Below, one piece after another: positions 27,927 through 40,176 of a stretch of 64,000 nt of DNA. A model generated the notes under the pieces. The model was not told the origin of the DNA. It did not search any database and saw only the letters and a list, made by a program, of their open reading frames with translations. Source of the stretch: Albula goreensis. Lineage: Eukaryota > Chordata > Actinopteri > Albuliformes > Albulidae. The DNA lies in the NCBI GenBank assembly GCA_022829145.1, contig CM040758.1:26812075-26876074 (forward strand), read 5' to 3'. The first letter of the stretch is position 1, and each line of letters starts with the position of its first letter. Both the position numbers and the translations under genes were made by a program.

Positions 27927-30900
27927 TCTGGAAACTTTTAAAACAGGACACCACTTATAAAAAAACTCAAATGCAGAATCCTATTCTAAAACGAACAGAG
28001 AGAACAGACAACCCGTCCCAAGAGTAGGCGGTGAGAGTTTTCTAAACTCGAGTAGCGAAAACCAAAATTAAGTTTCAAACGCTATTGACAAGTCTTTTGA
28101 AATTATTTGTGATTGCTACAACAATTAATGCTGATATACCGGTTTTCAAAGCTATGCCCATACAATATGGCTGCTGCGTTTCAGACCCGTAGTTTTACTA
28201 AGCCTATCCTCTCAAGGGGGATTAAAACAACAGTTGTGTACAGTGCGGTTAATCTCTCCGTCCCTCTTTCTCCCTCCCAGCGTAATCATATTGTAAAAGC
28301 GCACTTGCCACTATTGGCGCATGCTCCGTGTCTCTCTTCCAACCTTAAAGTACGGGCTGGTCATAGGACGCCACGCCTCTGTCAGTGGAATACCTGGCTT
28401 TGGCCGACCGATTAAGTGCCCAGAGGCGTAGTGTGAAAGCCGATAGCCTACAGCGTCAGGCTTTGCTACCTTGGCAAAGTTATATGGCATATAAAATTCA
28501 CTTTAGGATAGTGGTATGTTTCAAATGCAATTTACATCGATTCAATAGTTATGAATATAGTTTAATTTGAAATTCAAAATTGTATTGCCTTTCTATATTC
28601 ATATTGTGAATAAATAACCTTGGTGTTTAAGACTTTGTGTGTTTAATTTCTTAACTTCTCCTAACTGATCACAAAGCAAAGACTCACTGAGGAAAAAAGC
28701 TACAATCATGATGGGACGTGCAGCTGTATAAAAACAAACCGTGACAAGGTGGTGTGAGGTTCTTTAAGGTGCTTTATCCTCAGTCAATGTATTTTAACCC
28801 AATGTTACAGGCAAATGCAGTGACAAGCATAAGAGATAGAAGGTAATAAAAGGTACCCACAGTGATTCAGGTAATGTTGCTGAAGGCACAGCCGCTATGG
28901 ACATGGCATAAGGGAGCTGCATTAGTGAGCTGCTGATACCAGCTCAGCCAGTCTGCGCTCGCACAGCGCATCATCTCCTCTGACCAGAAGCCCAGGGTGC
29001 CTCCTCACTCCCACGCCTCTCCTCACAGTGGGCACCAAAGCCTAACCAATCAGTCTTCACTGCTGTATCATGATCCTTACGCTATTGGTTGATTGGCGAT
29101 TGATTCAAATGGTTATTTAATTGAAAAAGTGCTGCTAAAGTAAGAACAGAATGCACAAAAATCACAACGGATACAACACAGAGCTATACCTAAAAACTCA
29201 CTTGTGCAGGGCGCTCATCTGGTAAATAAATAAAACAAAAACATGTAATAAACCCTTAAGATTTGGGGACATCATGTAGTAGACAGAATGACTGTAAAAG
29301 AGTTGAGGCGACACAATAGTAGGGACTACAAACCGTAACAACATGCTGTGAATTTAATCTGCATGCAGACCCGGTAGTACAACTGCAAGTGTCCACGAGC
29401 CAATCCCATTCAGAGATCCGTTTGTGATTCCACGTCATTTTATCTTCCTCCTTCAGAGTGGGTCCGGATAAAGTAGAGCAGCTTAATGCATCTCTACTTA
29501 CTGTATGTGTGCTTGCGCCAAACAATACAGCGGTACTATACTGTGTCTCAACAAAGAAATTTATCCTTCAACAGCGCTAAAGATCAACTTCGAGGTGTTG
29601 TGTCATGTTTGATTTCCAGTAGCTTAAGTAACAAAATTAATATAAAACGCGAAGGGTTCGGCCTGATGAGGTGCGCTTGAATATTCATGACCATATGAAT
29701 CTTTTCTTGGTTTTATCATTAGAGCACCCGAGCTGGAGAAATTTTAAAGCTTAACACTATGGTCCATGCTGCCATCTAGCGGTTGAGGCACAATCTTGCA
29801 ACTTTGTACGTCGTGGAATGTTCACCAGACATTAAATCCACCACTCATTTCACTCGTGTACGGTGGCAAGTGGGTATGCTAACAAGGTAGCTTTCTCCCT
29901 TTAAGAATGATATAACGTCAATGCCAACTACATTTCCTCTGCAAATAATGATTTAAAAGTGCTGAACTGAATGTGATCATATGAAGCATTGTGTTAATTT
30001 ATTAACAAGCGTATACGTAAACTGTAGCAAAGCTGGGAAAGATGGGCTTTTTCCGTTACTGAGCAACATCTCCTTAGCAACGCGCAGAGGTTTGACATGT
30101 TCAAGATAACAAGCGTATCTAAGCGATCGAGCGAGTTCAGCTTTTTAAAAAAAGGACCAAAGGGGAAGGTGCCACCCACAGGGCGGTATAACAGACAAGA
30201 AGCAATAGAGTAAGCAACATCTATTACTTTAGCCAACTTTTCATCGGTGATATTTGCGAGTTAAATCCTAGTTGGCTGAAATTTCGGTCAATGCTGAATT
30301 TAACAACCGAACCGGCAAACACAAATATGAATTTAACACTATATTTAAATGTGTTAAATTCAGTGAGCTGTCTGGGTCTCACGTTTTGCTCGGACGGCAG
30401 GACTATGTTCTTTCATCGCTTTCTGTTCTGCTCTTCTTTGCAAGAAATGGTACATTTGGGTTTAGCTCAAATTTACATAGTCTATAGGTTAGGTAGTAAG
30501 GCTAACGTGAACCTGTTTCCACACGACTTTATTTAAAGTTTCTTGCAGACGTACCAGTTTTCATATTCTTCTCATAGTGTTTATTCTGAGCAAACTCTGA
30601 AGTCGTCGTTATTATACTGTGGTTGTTATACGATGACTTTAGTGATAAATTATTATATAATTGAAGTTTAGGTCTGTTTGTTGAGACATGTATGACCTCA
30701 TTGAATAGAGTACATGAAATTCCTGATTACTGACAGTGGTTTTGGGAGCATACATATTGCTTATGTGTTTTAATTTTTAAATTGAATTAAATAACATTAA
30801 AAAAAGTGTGTTCCTAAACCTGTAAAGAACCTAAATAGTATATGCTGTACCAGGGATAGTTTCTTCAACCTTCTCAATGCCATCTAGCAGTATGGGGGTG

Positions 30901-31244
30901 GCTTCCCTGTGGGTGGCTCATGGAGTAGCCACCTGTTAATGCTGCAGGAGTTGACCCCCCTACTTGCTGGCCCGTAGAGTCTACATAGGTAAGGAAACAC
31001 GTTGGAGAGTACTCATGGTCATGTGAATTGGAGAGCTGTGTCCATTGCTCCCCCTGCCTGAGTGTGTAGGACACGGCCCCCTTGGTGGGCCTGTGTATGT
31101 TGTATAATACAAAATAGACTCGGCTGGCGCCATAAGATATTGTAGAGTGCTTGACTATTTGGAGTTTGTTTTTGGAGCTAATGTTAACTTGCTAAGTAAT
31201 TTTTTTATTATGTGATTTTTCAGCAAGTGTGCTCTTTTTCCATA
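27927..31244. other. Divergent intergenic region between stx3 and the SAMD9-like gene
   Basis: The two genes point away from each other, so this 3.3-kb stretch should contain both promoters. I saw no coding gene; small frames here do not resemble known proteins. A stem GGTGGCT/AGCCACC lies near 30913. A candidate 5' UTR donor (CATAG|GTAAGG) is at 30988/30989 and an acceptor (TTTCCATAG) at 31245. Confidence 0.5.
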
Positions 31245-31260
31245 GGAATCAAATCCCGTC

Positions 31261-34200
31261 ATGGATTCCGAGCTACCTGCAGACACAAATACGTGGACGA
31301 GAGAGCAAGTGAGGGACTGGCTTCTGAAAGACCTGGCGCTCAGTGAGGCCACTGCTCAGATTGTGTATGAAGCAGAGTACCGGGGCGACATGCTACCGCT
31401 GCTGGATGAAGCCGGCCTCAGGGAGCTGGGAGTCAGCCACGGGCCGTCGAGGCTGATCCTGAAGCGTATCGAGGAATTTGGCGTTGGCCGAGACTCCCAA
31501 ACGGCGAAGGACAGAGGTGAGAGGTGCCTGCCATACCCATTCAACTGCTTCCACGACGGCTGCAGGTACATGCTGAACCGCCGGCTGGTGCTACCTGAAA
31601 CAGGGCCGCTGAACCTGATGGAGCCCTGCCACGAGTTCAAAGCCCTCCAGGGCGGGACACATAGAGAAAAGCTGATAAAATTCACAGAGGAGTCTGTGCG
31701 CTTTGCAGCGGCTTGCCTGAACACACGCTCAAATGGAACCATCCACTTTGGGGTGCTGGACGATCCCCATGGAAAGATCGTGGGAGTAAGAATGGGAAGC
31801 AGAAGAGAATACAAAGTCCCTGGTAAGGAAAACCTAGAGGAGGACTACGTCAGAGCACGGGAGGATTTTGGGAAATATTTTGAACCTGAGCTCAGGCAGG
31901 TGGCGATGAAATGCATCAAAGTCCCTCGGTTTGTTGAGGTCCTGAATCCAAACTGCAGTGAGGACAATACCTTCGTTATTGAGGTGGACATTGAGCCCAG
32001 ATACACCTGGTGCAAAGAAGACCTTTACTACACCTCGGAAACTCCAACAAACAAAAAGGTGAAGAAGCATAACAGCAATAACATGCATTTTTACATTCGT
32101 CAAGGATCAAGTACGTTCGATCTAATGGCCATGAACAAAGACAGATGCACTCCAAACCTTAGCACTTACAGTTCCAAGACCATTAAAGAAATTTCCGAAC
32201 TGAGAGAGAAGGCAGAGACGGATCACAAAAGAAGCATACAGAACAGTGTTCAGGGCATACAGCTAAGGGAGGCTATTACCAATGGCAGTGGTTGGCTGAA
32301 TAAATCGAATTTTGAATGGTACATTCTTGTGACTAACAAGTCACATCCTATACAACTGGAATCACTTCATTTCCTGGCTAAGCTGCAGCTGTTCGCTGTC
32401 CTCGACTTTGACCCTGAGTCCAAATCTGAGGGGCTTCACCGTTTCTTCCAGGAACACAGGAGAACAAACTCGCACTTCCCTGAGGAATACACACCCTACG
32501 CCGTGGCAGACGAAGCGGTGCGTAAATTAGAGCTGTCCAAGGTCATCAGCTGGATCTTCTGCAATGGCTCCACGGCGGATCACATAGCGTCTTCAGGCCC
32601 TGCAGCCTGGCGCAAGGAGAAGGGAGCCGCAGTTCATGGCACCGTCACGTTTCTGTGTCGAGCTGACGTCTTGCCCAGAGGCAGGTTTCTAGTGGTTTTC
32701 CTGCTTCTGTCGAGAGTAGATGACCAGCTGGATCCTCTTTTGGAGGCGTTTGGCACATTCTATCAGGAACTGGGGGGAACAGAGTCAGTGCTGTGCATCT
32801 GCAACAGTGAGTCCACATTCAAATCGTGGAAGGGTCTGGTTGATTCCAGGTTCAGGGAGCAGATCGCTGAAAGGTGCATTTTCAAGCTGAGCCTTGCAGA
32901 AGTAAACGGGACGGTTCTGAGCTTGACTGAGGGCTCTGAGCGATTTCTTCCATGCCGGAACGCAGCGAAGATCATTCTCAGGAAGAGGGACGAGGAGGAC
33001 ATGCACGCGCTCAGTATTTTGTGCGTGAATCAGTGTGAGGGGCAACAAGAGGAAAAGGACGAGGTGCAGAGGGGCTTTTACAGAGGTGGGGAGGCCACTT
33101 GGTGGAATTTCCACTTTTCAGACAAGTCTGTCGTCAAAAGAGACAAGCATGAATACATCAAGAAAGCTATACGCCTGAAAACCTCAGAGCCAAAAAATGA
33201 AGCGTGTGTGACCTTTGACCTTTTTCACCATCCAGGCTGTGGTGGGACGACTCTAGCGAATCATGTCTTGTGGTCTCTAAAAACAGAATTCCGCTGTGCT
33301 GCTCTTAAGGACCGCACGGTAGGCTGCCGGGAGGTTGCGAGACAGGTCGCTGCTTTAATAACGTATGGGGTTAAGGAAAGATCCGTGTCAAGCTTCCTTC
33401 CTGTTTTACTCTTGATTGACGATTTTGGAGAGGAAAATAGGGCATCCTTGCAGGAAGCAATAAGAGAGGAAATCAAGCTTAATGATCTGACCAGCGGAGA
33501 CACTCTGGTGGTTCTTCTGCACTGTACAAGGTCCCACACACAGCTAAGAGGCAGTGGCAACAGTGACACAGCCTTCCTTGGAAACAGGCTGTCTGCTCGA
33601 GAAAAAGAGCTGTTTGAAGAAAGGCTAAAAGAAATAGAGATGGACCAAAAGGAGGTGGAGACGTTCTACAGCTTTATGATCCTGAAACACAGTTTTGATC
33701 AGGAGTACATTACACGTGTGGTCAGGAACAACCTGCAGAGCTTTAACTTTTCAGAGTGGAAGGAGGCAAAACTGTTTGCAGTGCTAGCCTTACTGCATGT
33801 TTTCTCCCAAGGTGCTTCTCTGTCGGTTTCCCTCTGTGAGAAATTCCTGGGCCTGCAAGATCAACCTCGCTGTGCGTATATGAGAGTCGAGGAGGAGTTT
33901 GGCCAGTTTTCCAAACTGGTGATTCGCTGCACTATGGAAGAAGGGGAGAAATATCAAGCTATACGCATAATTCACCGCAGTGTATCCGAGAGGAGCCTGG
34001 AGGAGCTGAAGAATACCCATAAAGTCACTAAGAGGGACGTCATCTATCTGCTGTTACATGAGGACACCTTCCACGACCGTCTCCAGGGGAAAAAGAAACT
34101 AGAGGAAAATATTGTGAGCATGCTTTGCTCAAGACAACTGGACCCAAAGGGAAGCGACAGAAGGTTCTCTCCCCTCATGGAAGCGATCATGAAGGAAACC

Positions 34201-35664
34201 CCAGCAGCTGTGGAAGAATTATTGTCTGAGGCCTCTGAGCGGTTTGAGAGTAATGCCTTCATTTCACAGCTCAGAGCACTGTTCTACACTGAGAATAAGA
34301 ACAGTACTGAGGCTTTAAAATGGGCTAAAATAGCAAAAAATAAGGATAAGAAGAACTTTCACATTGCTGACACTTTGGCTCAAGCCTATAAATATAAACT
34401 GCAAGGTAATCTTGATCACGATAACTCACCGGTTATAACTGTAGACGGCTGTGGGGAGTATTTGAAGCTGGCATGTTGTTCCCTCGCTGAATTCAGAATA
34501 GCCCAGAGTCTGTTAAAAAAGGATGTGATCAGGTGTAGAAGTAAAAATCATGGCAGTGCACAGTCCACCATTTCCTGCTTCCTTGGAGAGATAAGTGTCT
34601 GTGATGTCATACTCAATTTAATGCAGAGGATTCCACTGTTCGGACAAAAAAGTGGTGGGAAAAACCTGATTGGATACCTTTCTGGCGACATCACACTGGA
34701 TGAACTCCAGACCAATGAGGAACAGCATTCCAGCTATATCACCTCTCTCAAAACATGGGACGAACACCTTAACAGTCTGAAAGTGGCCATGAAGAAGCAA
34801 ATAGATTTTTTGGAGTGCTACCTGTCCAACTTTGCGCATCCAAAGTCCTTCACAATCCAAAGTGAGCTGGAGAGGTGTTTCAGGACGTACGTCAAGGTGT
34901 TTTGCAAGCCAAATGGAGTGGAGAGTAAAGAGATGCAAGTACAGGAAAAAAGGAACACCTTGGAGAGGATGAAAGCCGACACGTTCAGTGGCATTCTGGC
35001 ACAGCTGACTAATGTGAATGGATATACGGATATGAAGACCATAGTGCATGGATACCAGTTAATATTGGAAAACACAGAGGGATGTTTGAGGGACGAATTA
35101 CACCTCATCTTGGCGAATATCGTTCTCCACTGCCTAAGCCCATGCCTGAGACAGCCAGACGCAATGCGGGAGGAGGAGAAGCTCGAGGCACTTTTGAGGA
35201 AAGCCATGAAGAAAAGCTCAAAAGCCACTGAAGCAATAAGTGATGAGGAGAAGACATTACTGCAGTTTTTGACCACTCTCCTGTGCTGGGACGACAGGGG
35301 GAGCTTAGGAAGAATGGAGGTGATGAGCGAGTGCTTTTCAGACCAATTCAAGGTGGTGAACCACTCCCTGAGCCCCATCCCTCACCTGTACGTGGGGAGG
35401 CAGACAGGCCTGTGGGGGCTGGTGACCAGAAAGGAGGCAGAGAGACACCTGGCCAGCCAGGCTGGCTGCAGTGGGGAGGAGTGCCCCCTAATGGTTCTCA
35501 GTGGAACAACAACAGAAGACGGGATCCTTTGTGACACTGGCAGAACCATAGCGGTCACTCCTACTGATGGCAGGCAGCTGGGAAGAAACTCAAGAGTGAG
35601 GTTCTGTGTCGGGATCACTATGGTGGGGCCTCTGGCCACAGGCATTAGACTCTGGGGCCCCTAG
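31261..35664 (+). CDS. samd9l: SAMD9/SAMD9L-like protein, 1467 aa, single coding exon
   Basis: An unbroken 1467-codon frame. The ATG lies 16 bp after a strong acceptor (TTTTTCCATAG), so a 5' UTR intron is likely, as in mammalian SAMD9 genes, whose coding sequence is also one exon. Residues 11-71 form a SAM domain (WTREQVRDWLLKDL onward). About 124-290 matches the AlbA/Schlafen-like part (HEFKALQGG, NGTIHFGVLDD, YIRQGSST). A P-loop NTPase follows, with Walker A-like HHPGCGGTTLA at 656-665 and Walker B LLLIDDFG at about 716-723. A helical TPR-like region lies around 1000-1050 (TEALKWAKIAKNKDKKNFH). The C-terminus (about 1393-1467) looks like the OB-fold end (VGRQTGLWGLV, DTGRTIAV). SAMD9 proteins are interferon-linked cytoplasmic antiviral and growth-restricting factors, and the AlbA part is reported to cleave tRNA. 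It is shorter than human SAMD9/9L (about 1585 aa). Which paralogue it matches is not resolved. Confidence 0.93.
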   Translation: MDSELPADTNTWTREQVRDWLLKDLALSEATAQIVYEAEYRGDMLPLLDEAGLRELGVSHGPSRLILKRIEEFGVGRDSQTAKDRGERCLPYPFNCFHDGCRYMLNRRLVLPETGPLNLMEPCHEFKALQGGTHREKLIKFTEESVRFAAACLNTRSNGTIHFGVLDDPHGKIVGVRMGSRREYKVPGKENLEEDYVRAREDFGKYFEPELRQVAMKCIKVPRFVEVLNPNCSEDNTFVIEVDIEPRYTWCKEDLYYTSETPTNKKVKKHNSNNMHFYIRQGSSTFDLMAMNKDRCTPNLSTYSSKTIKEISELREKAETDHKRSIQNSVQGIQLREAITNGSGWLNKSNFEWYILVTNKSHPIQLESLHFLAKLQLFAVLDFDPESKSEGLHRFFQEHRRTNSHFPEEYTPYAVADEAVRKLELSKVISWIFCNGSTADHIASSGPAAWRKEKGAAVHGTVTFLCRADVLPRGRFLVVFLLLSRVDDQLDPLLEAFGTFYQELGGTESVLCICNSESTFKSWKGLVDSRFREQIAERCIFKLSLAEVNGTVLSLTEGSERFLPCRNAAKIILRKRDEEDMHALSILCVNQCEGQQEEKDEVQRGFYRGGEATWWNFHFSDKSVVKRDKHEYIKKAIRLKTSEPKNEACVTFDLFHHPGCGGTTLANHVLWSLKTEFRCAALKDRTVGCREVARQVAALITYGVKERSVSSFLPVLLLIDDFGEENRASLQEAIREEIKLNDLTSGDTLVVLLHCTRSHTQLRGSGNSDTAFLGNRLSAREKELFEERLKEIEMDQKEVETFYSFMILKHSFDQEYITRVVRNNLQSFNFSEWKEAKLFAVLALLHVFSQGASLSVSLCEKFLGLQDQPRCAYMRVEEEFGQFSKLVIRCTMEEGEKYQAIRIIHRSVSERSLEELKNTHKVTKRDVIYLLLHEDTFHDRLQGKKKLEENIVSMLCSRQLDPKGSDRRFSPLMEAIMKETPAAVEELLSEASERFESNAFISQLRALFYTENKNSTEALKWAKIAKNKDKKNFHIADTLAQAYKYKLQGNLDHDNSPVITVDGCGEYLKLACCSLAEFRIAQSLLKKDVIRCRSKNHGSAQSTISCFLGEISVCDVILNLMQRIPLFGQKSGGKNLIGYLSGDITLDELQTNEEQHSSYITSLKTWDEHLNSLKVAMKKQIDFLECYLSNFAHPKSFTIQSELERCFRTYVKVFCKPNGVESKEMQVQEKRNTLERMKADTFSGILAQLTNVNGYTDMKTIVHGYQLILENTEGCLRDELHLILANIVLHCLSPCLRQPDAMREEEKLEALLRKAMKKSSKATEAISDEEKTLLQFLTTLLCWDDRGSLGRMEVMSECFSDQFKVVNHSLSPIPHLYVGRQTGLWGLVTRKEAERHLASQAGCSGEECPLMVLSGTTTEDGILCDTGRTIAVTPTDGRQLGRNSRVRFCVGITMVGPLATGIRLWGP

Positions 35665-35680
35665 GGGCCCCTCAGTCCTA

Positions 35681-36320
35681 GCAGCTTGTGTTGGTGCACT
35701 CCGCAATCAGACAGAAGATTATTAATATGCTGTTATTAATATGCAAGAGTAGTTATGCACTAAAGCACAAGGAGTCTGTGCTCAGCATATTGTTTGTCAG
35801 AGCGCTAACCAAAGCTGATTTTCCTCTCTGCAGATCACCTGTGCATCTGTTCAGATATCAGATCAGAATCAAATACTGAGAAACAGCAGCGCTCCCACCC
35901 CCTTCTGTAAATGGGAATATGAAAGAGGAATGTGTTCAGTCACTTAAAAAAGGAGTCTGGTGGAAAAAGTCTTGGTTTAATGCTTGATTTTTTTTATTTT
36001 TTATTTTTGACACTTTCAAATGAAATAGATTTTAGCAATGGACGCCTGTCTTCCTCTCTGCCAAACTTCTGCTCTCTCTCTCTTTCTCTCTTTCCTCAAA
36101 CATTCCCAATCTTCTTTTCAACCCCCCTCTGTCTCCATTCTGAGGTCCTAGCGGCATGGTTACATTAAGTAAGCAGTAGAGCAAAGCGTTTCTCTCAGAC
36201 TTCAGGGCAGCACTCAGAAAGTCCCCTGCTCTCTCACTCTTGGCCTCCTCCCTCAGTGGCTGCTTGCGGTTTGTAGGCACACAGGTATCCCAGCTTGGTG
36301 TTGCATGCTGAATCATACCA
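35681..36320. repeat. Left copy of a duplicated block (3' end of lectin gene A)
   Basis: From AGCAGCTTGTGTTGGTGCAC onward this matches 52594-53230 in the same orientation with few changes, and the match runs through the last lectin exon. The left boundary is about 17 bp after the SAMD9-like stop codon. Confidence 0.9.
35993..36005 (-). other. Poly(A) signal of lectin A
   Basis: Overlapping AATAAA motifs on the minus strand about 235 bp after the lectin A stop. The same motifs occur after lectin B and lectin C. Confidence 0.6.
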
Positions 36321-37674
36321 CTTTTTATTCACTGGAACAGACAGAGGAGTCAAGGGAAAGACATTTCAGCTCAGTTTCAATTTCCAAAATACAAGCTACA
36401 TCCCTGTTGCATGAATAAGCACATATGATACAATAATAATAAAAGTATTAATAATAATAATAATAATAATACAGCAACCATTTCCCACTACGTAAATAAT
36501 CTCTGTGTACACGTCCTGTATATTTCTTGAGGAGATAAGCACGTTTTTGTGTCCCTTTGTGATTTGAGGCATGTTTTGTGCATGTTCTGAGCATGTGCAG
36601 CACGTGTGACATCACTCCAGCTTTCTTCCTGGAGAGTGTTACAGCTGACCTGTGTTACACCTGTACCTGGTCTGCTCTAAATCCTCAGATCAGTGTGGAA
36701 AGTGGCTGACACTGGCAGCAGATACTGTTATGTGTGTTTGCTGCATCCACACAGGAGGCCCCTGGTCTCTCACCATTGTAGTCCATCTCCACACAGTGCT
36801 CTGACTTCCAGAACCAGCTGCCTGGCTCTCCAGATTCCCAAGCCTGGTAGTTCCAGGGAGATGCATCAGTCCAGATGTAGGTCTTGGTCTGAGAGACACA
36901 GAGAGGACTACATTAGCTTAGGGCGCCTTCGTAAATCACCTAGCTCTGGAGTGCCTTTTGGCCGTTCATAAATAATATAATAATATCAGAACGTCTCTTA
37001 TTTGTTTATTCAGGGCACCACACTCTCAGAACGCTCAGAGGGTGCTGCACGTACTGAACGATGTTTGTAGTTATTGAGGTTGTCAGCATGAATTAATTGT
37101 ATGCCATTAAAGTGGATCATTATCACACTGAGCTCTTGTGTGACTGATGCTATACTGAGCAACATCATACAGACAGCTGTCTTCTGCCATTTTTGCCAGT
37201 TTTAACTGTTTGACAGATCTGATCTGAATGCGGTCGAGGTGTCCATGCGACACACTCAAATTCTGGTAAATTACCTGAAAAACATATATGTTTTTGTTCA
37301 GTAGATTGCAAGCAAGCCCTTAGAATTCTTACAATGGATTTGGTTTGACCCAGAAAAGTTTGTATGTACATTATTTACAGGAGAATGCTTCCTGGCTCCG
37401 ATTAGTCACTTCAGATTTTAGTCCCAGATGTTTGTGATTGGTCGCAAGTAGTGAATGAATGTTGACACAGCAAATCATAGATTGCAGTTTGTCAGGGGGA
37501 CAGTTACACATAGAGACTGGGATCAAGGAAAAGTACCAGAACAGCCTAGCAAGACACATCATTTACCTGGGGCCCAGGTACTTTCAGTTTATTGCCAAAT
37601 GGTAAATATTCTACTACTAAAAATAATAATAATAATCATAATATGATGAAGAAGAAGAAAACAACAACAACAAA

Positions 37675-37713
<39 letters not shown>

Positions 37714-38980
37714 ATGAAGAAATTGAAGATGAAGATGAAAAGTAACATATTTCAATAGCAAGTCAGCATGACACGTACTGATGGAATCTCCATGCCGCCT
37801 ATCCAGGTACGAGGGTTATTTGAGCTGTGCTTCATAATGATGTTGTGGAAGTGGTTATTTGCCTGTGCACTGTGCACTGACGCCAGGTGACCACCAGGGG
37901 CTTCTTTTACACAGTTGGTCTGAAAGGGAGAGAGAAAAAGAACACCGCAGTGGGTAGTAATGCTGAAACCAGAACAACTATAAAATAGACTTTGAAGAAC
38001 AATAGGAAATATTTTTGGTTAAACACACTGCACTGAGAGAAAGGGTTAATACAGTACAGTACATTAACACTGCACTGAGAGAGTGGGTTAATACAGTACA
38101 GTACATTAACACTGCTCTGAGAGAGAGGGTTAATACAGTACAGTACATTAACACTGCACTAAGAGAGAAGGTTAATATAGTACAGTACATTAACACTGCA
38201 CTGAGAGAAAGGGTTAATACAGTACAGTACATTAACACTGCACTGAGAGAGAGGGTTAATACAGTACAGTACATTAACACTGCACTGAGAGAGCGGGTTA
38301 ATACAGTACAGTACATTAACACTGCACTGAGAGAGAGGGATAATACAGTACAGTACATTAACACTGCACTGAGAGAGCGGGTTAATACAGTACAGTACTT
38401 AAACACTGCACTGAGAGAGTGGGTTAATACAGTACAGTACATTAATATTGGGGTTACCTCAGCAGTACCAAATTCGACAGGGCCTTTGAAATGTTTAACG
38501 CAGTAGGAATCCACTTGGTACCAGTTGGTGCTGTTTGCGTTTTTGCAATTTGGGGGGAAAAACCCCTTCAGCCCTGCAGAGAGGAGAGAGAGAGTCATTC
38601 TAATATAGCCAGTAGGGGAGGAAATGGCCTTATACATAGGCCAAACGTTGATATTAGCATAGTGTAACCTCTACAGTACACTAATGCCATTCCGCTGCAC
38701 CATTAAACAGTACTGCGATGCTACATACACTGCAGTGCAACATTATCACAATACAATGGTCATGGTATGATAGTGTTCAATGGAGGACTTTTTTTAAGCT
38801 GAAGTAACGCAACTCTGTCAGACATATTCCCAGCAGCGCAGGGAGCTGAACCTGTCATTTCTAAGCAGCAAAGGCAGAATCATCATGGTAAAGTGATCTC
38901 TGTTACATACTTTTCTCTATGGTCATGGCAGCCACAGAGACCAAGAGGAAAACCAACACCAGCGCACTCGCAGCCTTCAT
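36234..38980 (-). CDS. Secreted C-type lectin, ladderlectin type, copy A (179 aa)
   Basis: Five coding exons on the minus strand: 38980-38911, 38573-38458, 37919-37779, 36888-36774, 36331-36234; GT-AG junctions and phases agree. The signal peptide is MKAASALVLVFLLVSVAA. A long-form C-type lectin domain follows, with the N-terminal cysteine pair (NCKNAN...DSYC) and C1-C4 in TNC, EHC, SAC and YLC. It contains WIGG but has EPG where calcium-binding lectins carry EPN or QPD, and WYD instead of WND, so classical calcium/mannose binding is doubtful. Length and exon plan match fish ladderlectin-like defence lectins. Exon 3 is clearly more diverged from copies B and C than those are from each other. 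Expected to be secreted; the ligand is unknown. Confidence 0.92.
37661..37713. repeat. (AAC)n microsatellite in lectin A intron 3
   Basis: CAACAACAA run of about 50 bp preceded by AAT and GAA trinucleotide runs. Confidence 0.93.
38035..38447. repeat. 42-bp minisatellite in lectin A intron 2 (about 10 copies)
   Basis: The unit contains AATACAGTACAGTACATTAA and CACTGCACTGAGAGAG. It begins within about 12 bases of the exon 2 donor. Homologous arrays sit at the same place in lectins B and C. Confidence 0.95.
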
Positions 38981-39507
38981 CTCTCCCTCCTCTTCCTCTA
39001 TGTCTTTATTTGTGCTGTGAAGAAAAAACATGACTCTAATATCCAAGGGGAGCTGTATGACATCTACAAAGTCAGAAATCTTACCTGTTTCTGGGTGTGT
39101 GTTTCTCTTATAATTACCATATAGTTATCTTTCTCTGTGTGAGTGGGGCTAACACGGTCACAGACATGCAGTCTTACATATAGTTTATGTCCTGTGTATC
39201 TGCTGTACCTCATGACTAGGCGAAAACCAGACATGTTAATACCATTATGAAACTGTAATTTTACATTCCTAATGTTTCTGCACACAGAGTGACTCAGTTG
39301 TACTAATTTATAAAATCATGTGTCAGATCCAAAAAATACCCTTTATTGCGTACTTTAGGTATTGCGTTTAGAAGATGGCAGATAGTTGTACATGGACATA
39401 CTGACATACTGTGTATATATCCTGTGTATATATATTTTACACACACATTTATACATGTGTGTGGGTAAAATAAATATATATACACATATAAAAAAATATA
39501 GTATTTA

Positions 39508-39510
<3 letters not shown>

Positions 39511-39541
<31 letters not shown>
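39511..39541. repeat. (TA)n in lectin A 5' UTR intron
   Basis: Pure TA run; lectin B has the matching run at 45127-45161. Confidence 0.93.
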
Positions 39542-39551
<10 letters not shown>

Positions 39552-39634
39552 ATACATACATAAAATAGCATATACAGTGATATAAAAGACCCTTAAAATT
39601 AGCAAAGAGCATTCTCCAATTAATTCAGCCTTAC

Positions 39635-39698
39635 CTGTGTGTGTGAGAGCTGTTCTTCTGTCACTGTGCCTCTGTCCTCTGTCTCTCCTCCTTTTTAT
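39635..39698 (-). promoter_or_regulatory. Lectin A TATA box and first non-coding exon
   Basis: GATAAAAAGGAGG on the minus strand with the TATA core at 39698-39691, then a short leader ending CACACAG|GTAAGG at 39635. The arrangement is the same in lectin B. A second leader exon probably ends just before the ATG exon acceptor (TTCTTCACAG). Confidence 0.7.
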
Positions 39699-40176
39699 CT
39701 GTAAAATGTGCCTCCTCACCTCACACACCCCCCTCATTTTTGCCCATCTATGGACATCTTTTCATACTCAGCTTCCTCGTTTGCAGTTCAAGAATAGATG
39801 TTAGATACACTACCCAGTGTGTCCTCTTATTTACATCTTCAAAAATGACTTTTCTCATATGAATACAACATGATGTAGAAAAAAAGTGGTTAAATTCGAC
39901 ATTTTGTTGTGTTGCTTAAATTAAACAAACAACAGCAACTGACAACATATTGAGAGATTCTAAAACCCTTCATAAGAAAGTTTCTTAAAAAGGCTGACAG
40001 CACCAAAATAACGATGTAGAACTTCCAAAATATTGCACAGCTGAAAGTTTTCTGAAGAATATAAATAAAGAATAATTACATTCATGCATGTTAAGCTTTA
40101 CTCCTTTTTAACAAAGTGTAGAAAATGCAGATTCAAATGAGTGCTGAGGTCCTTGGCCATTCCAGCTGAGACACCC

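Noticed and set aside
38015..38506. 163-codon frame over the lectin A intron 2 repeat, and similar frames at 46.0 and 59.6-60.4 kb
   Set aside because: 42-bp minisatellite; the true exons border it with matching splice phases, so it is intronic.
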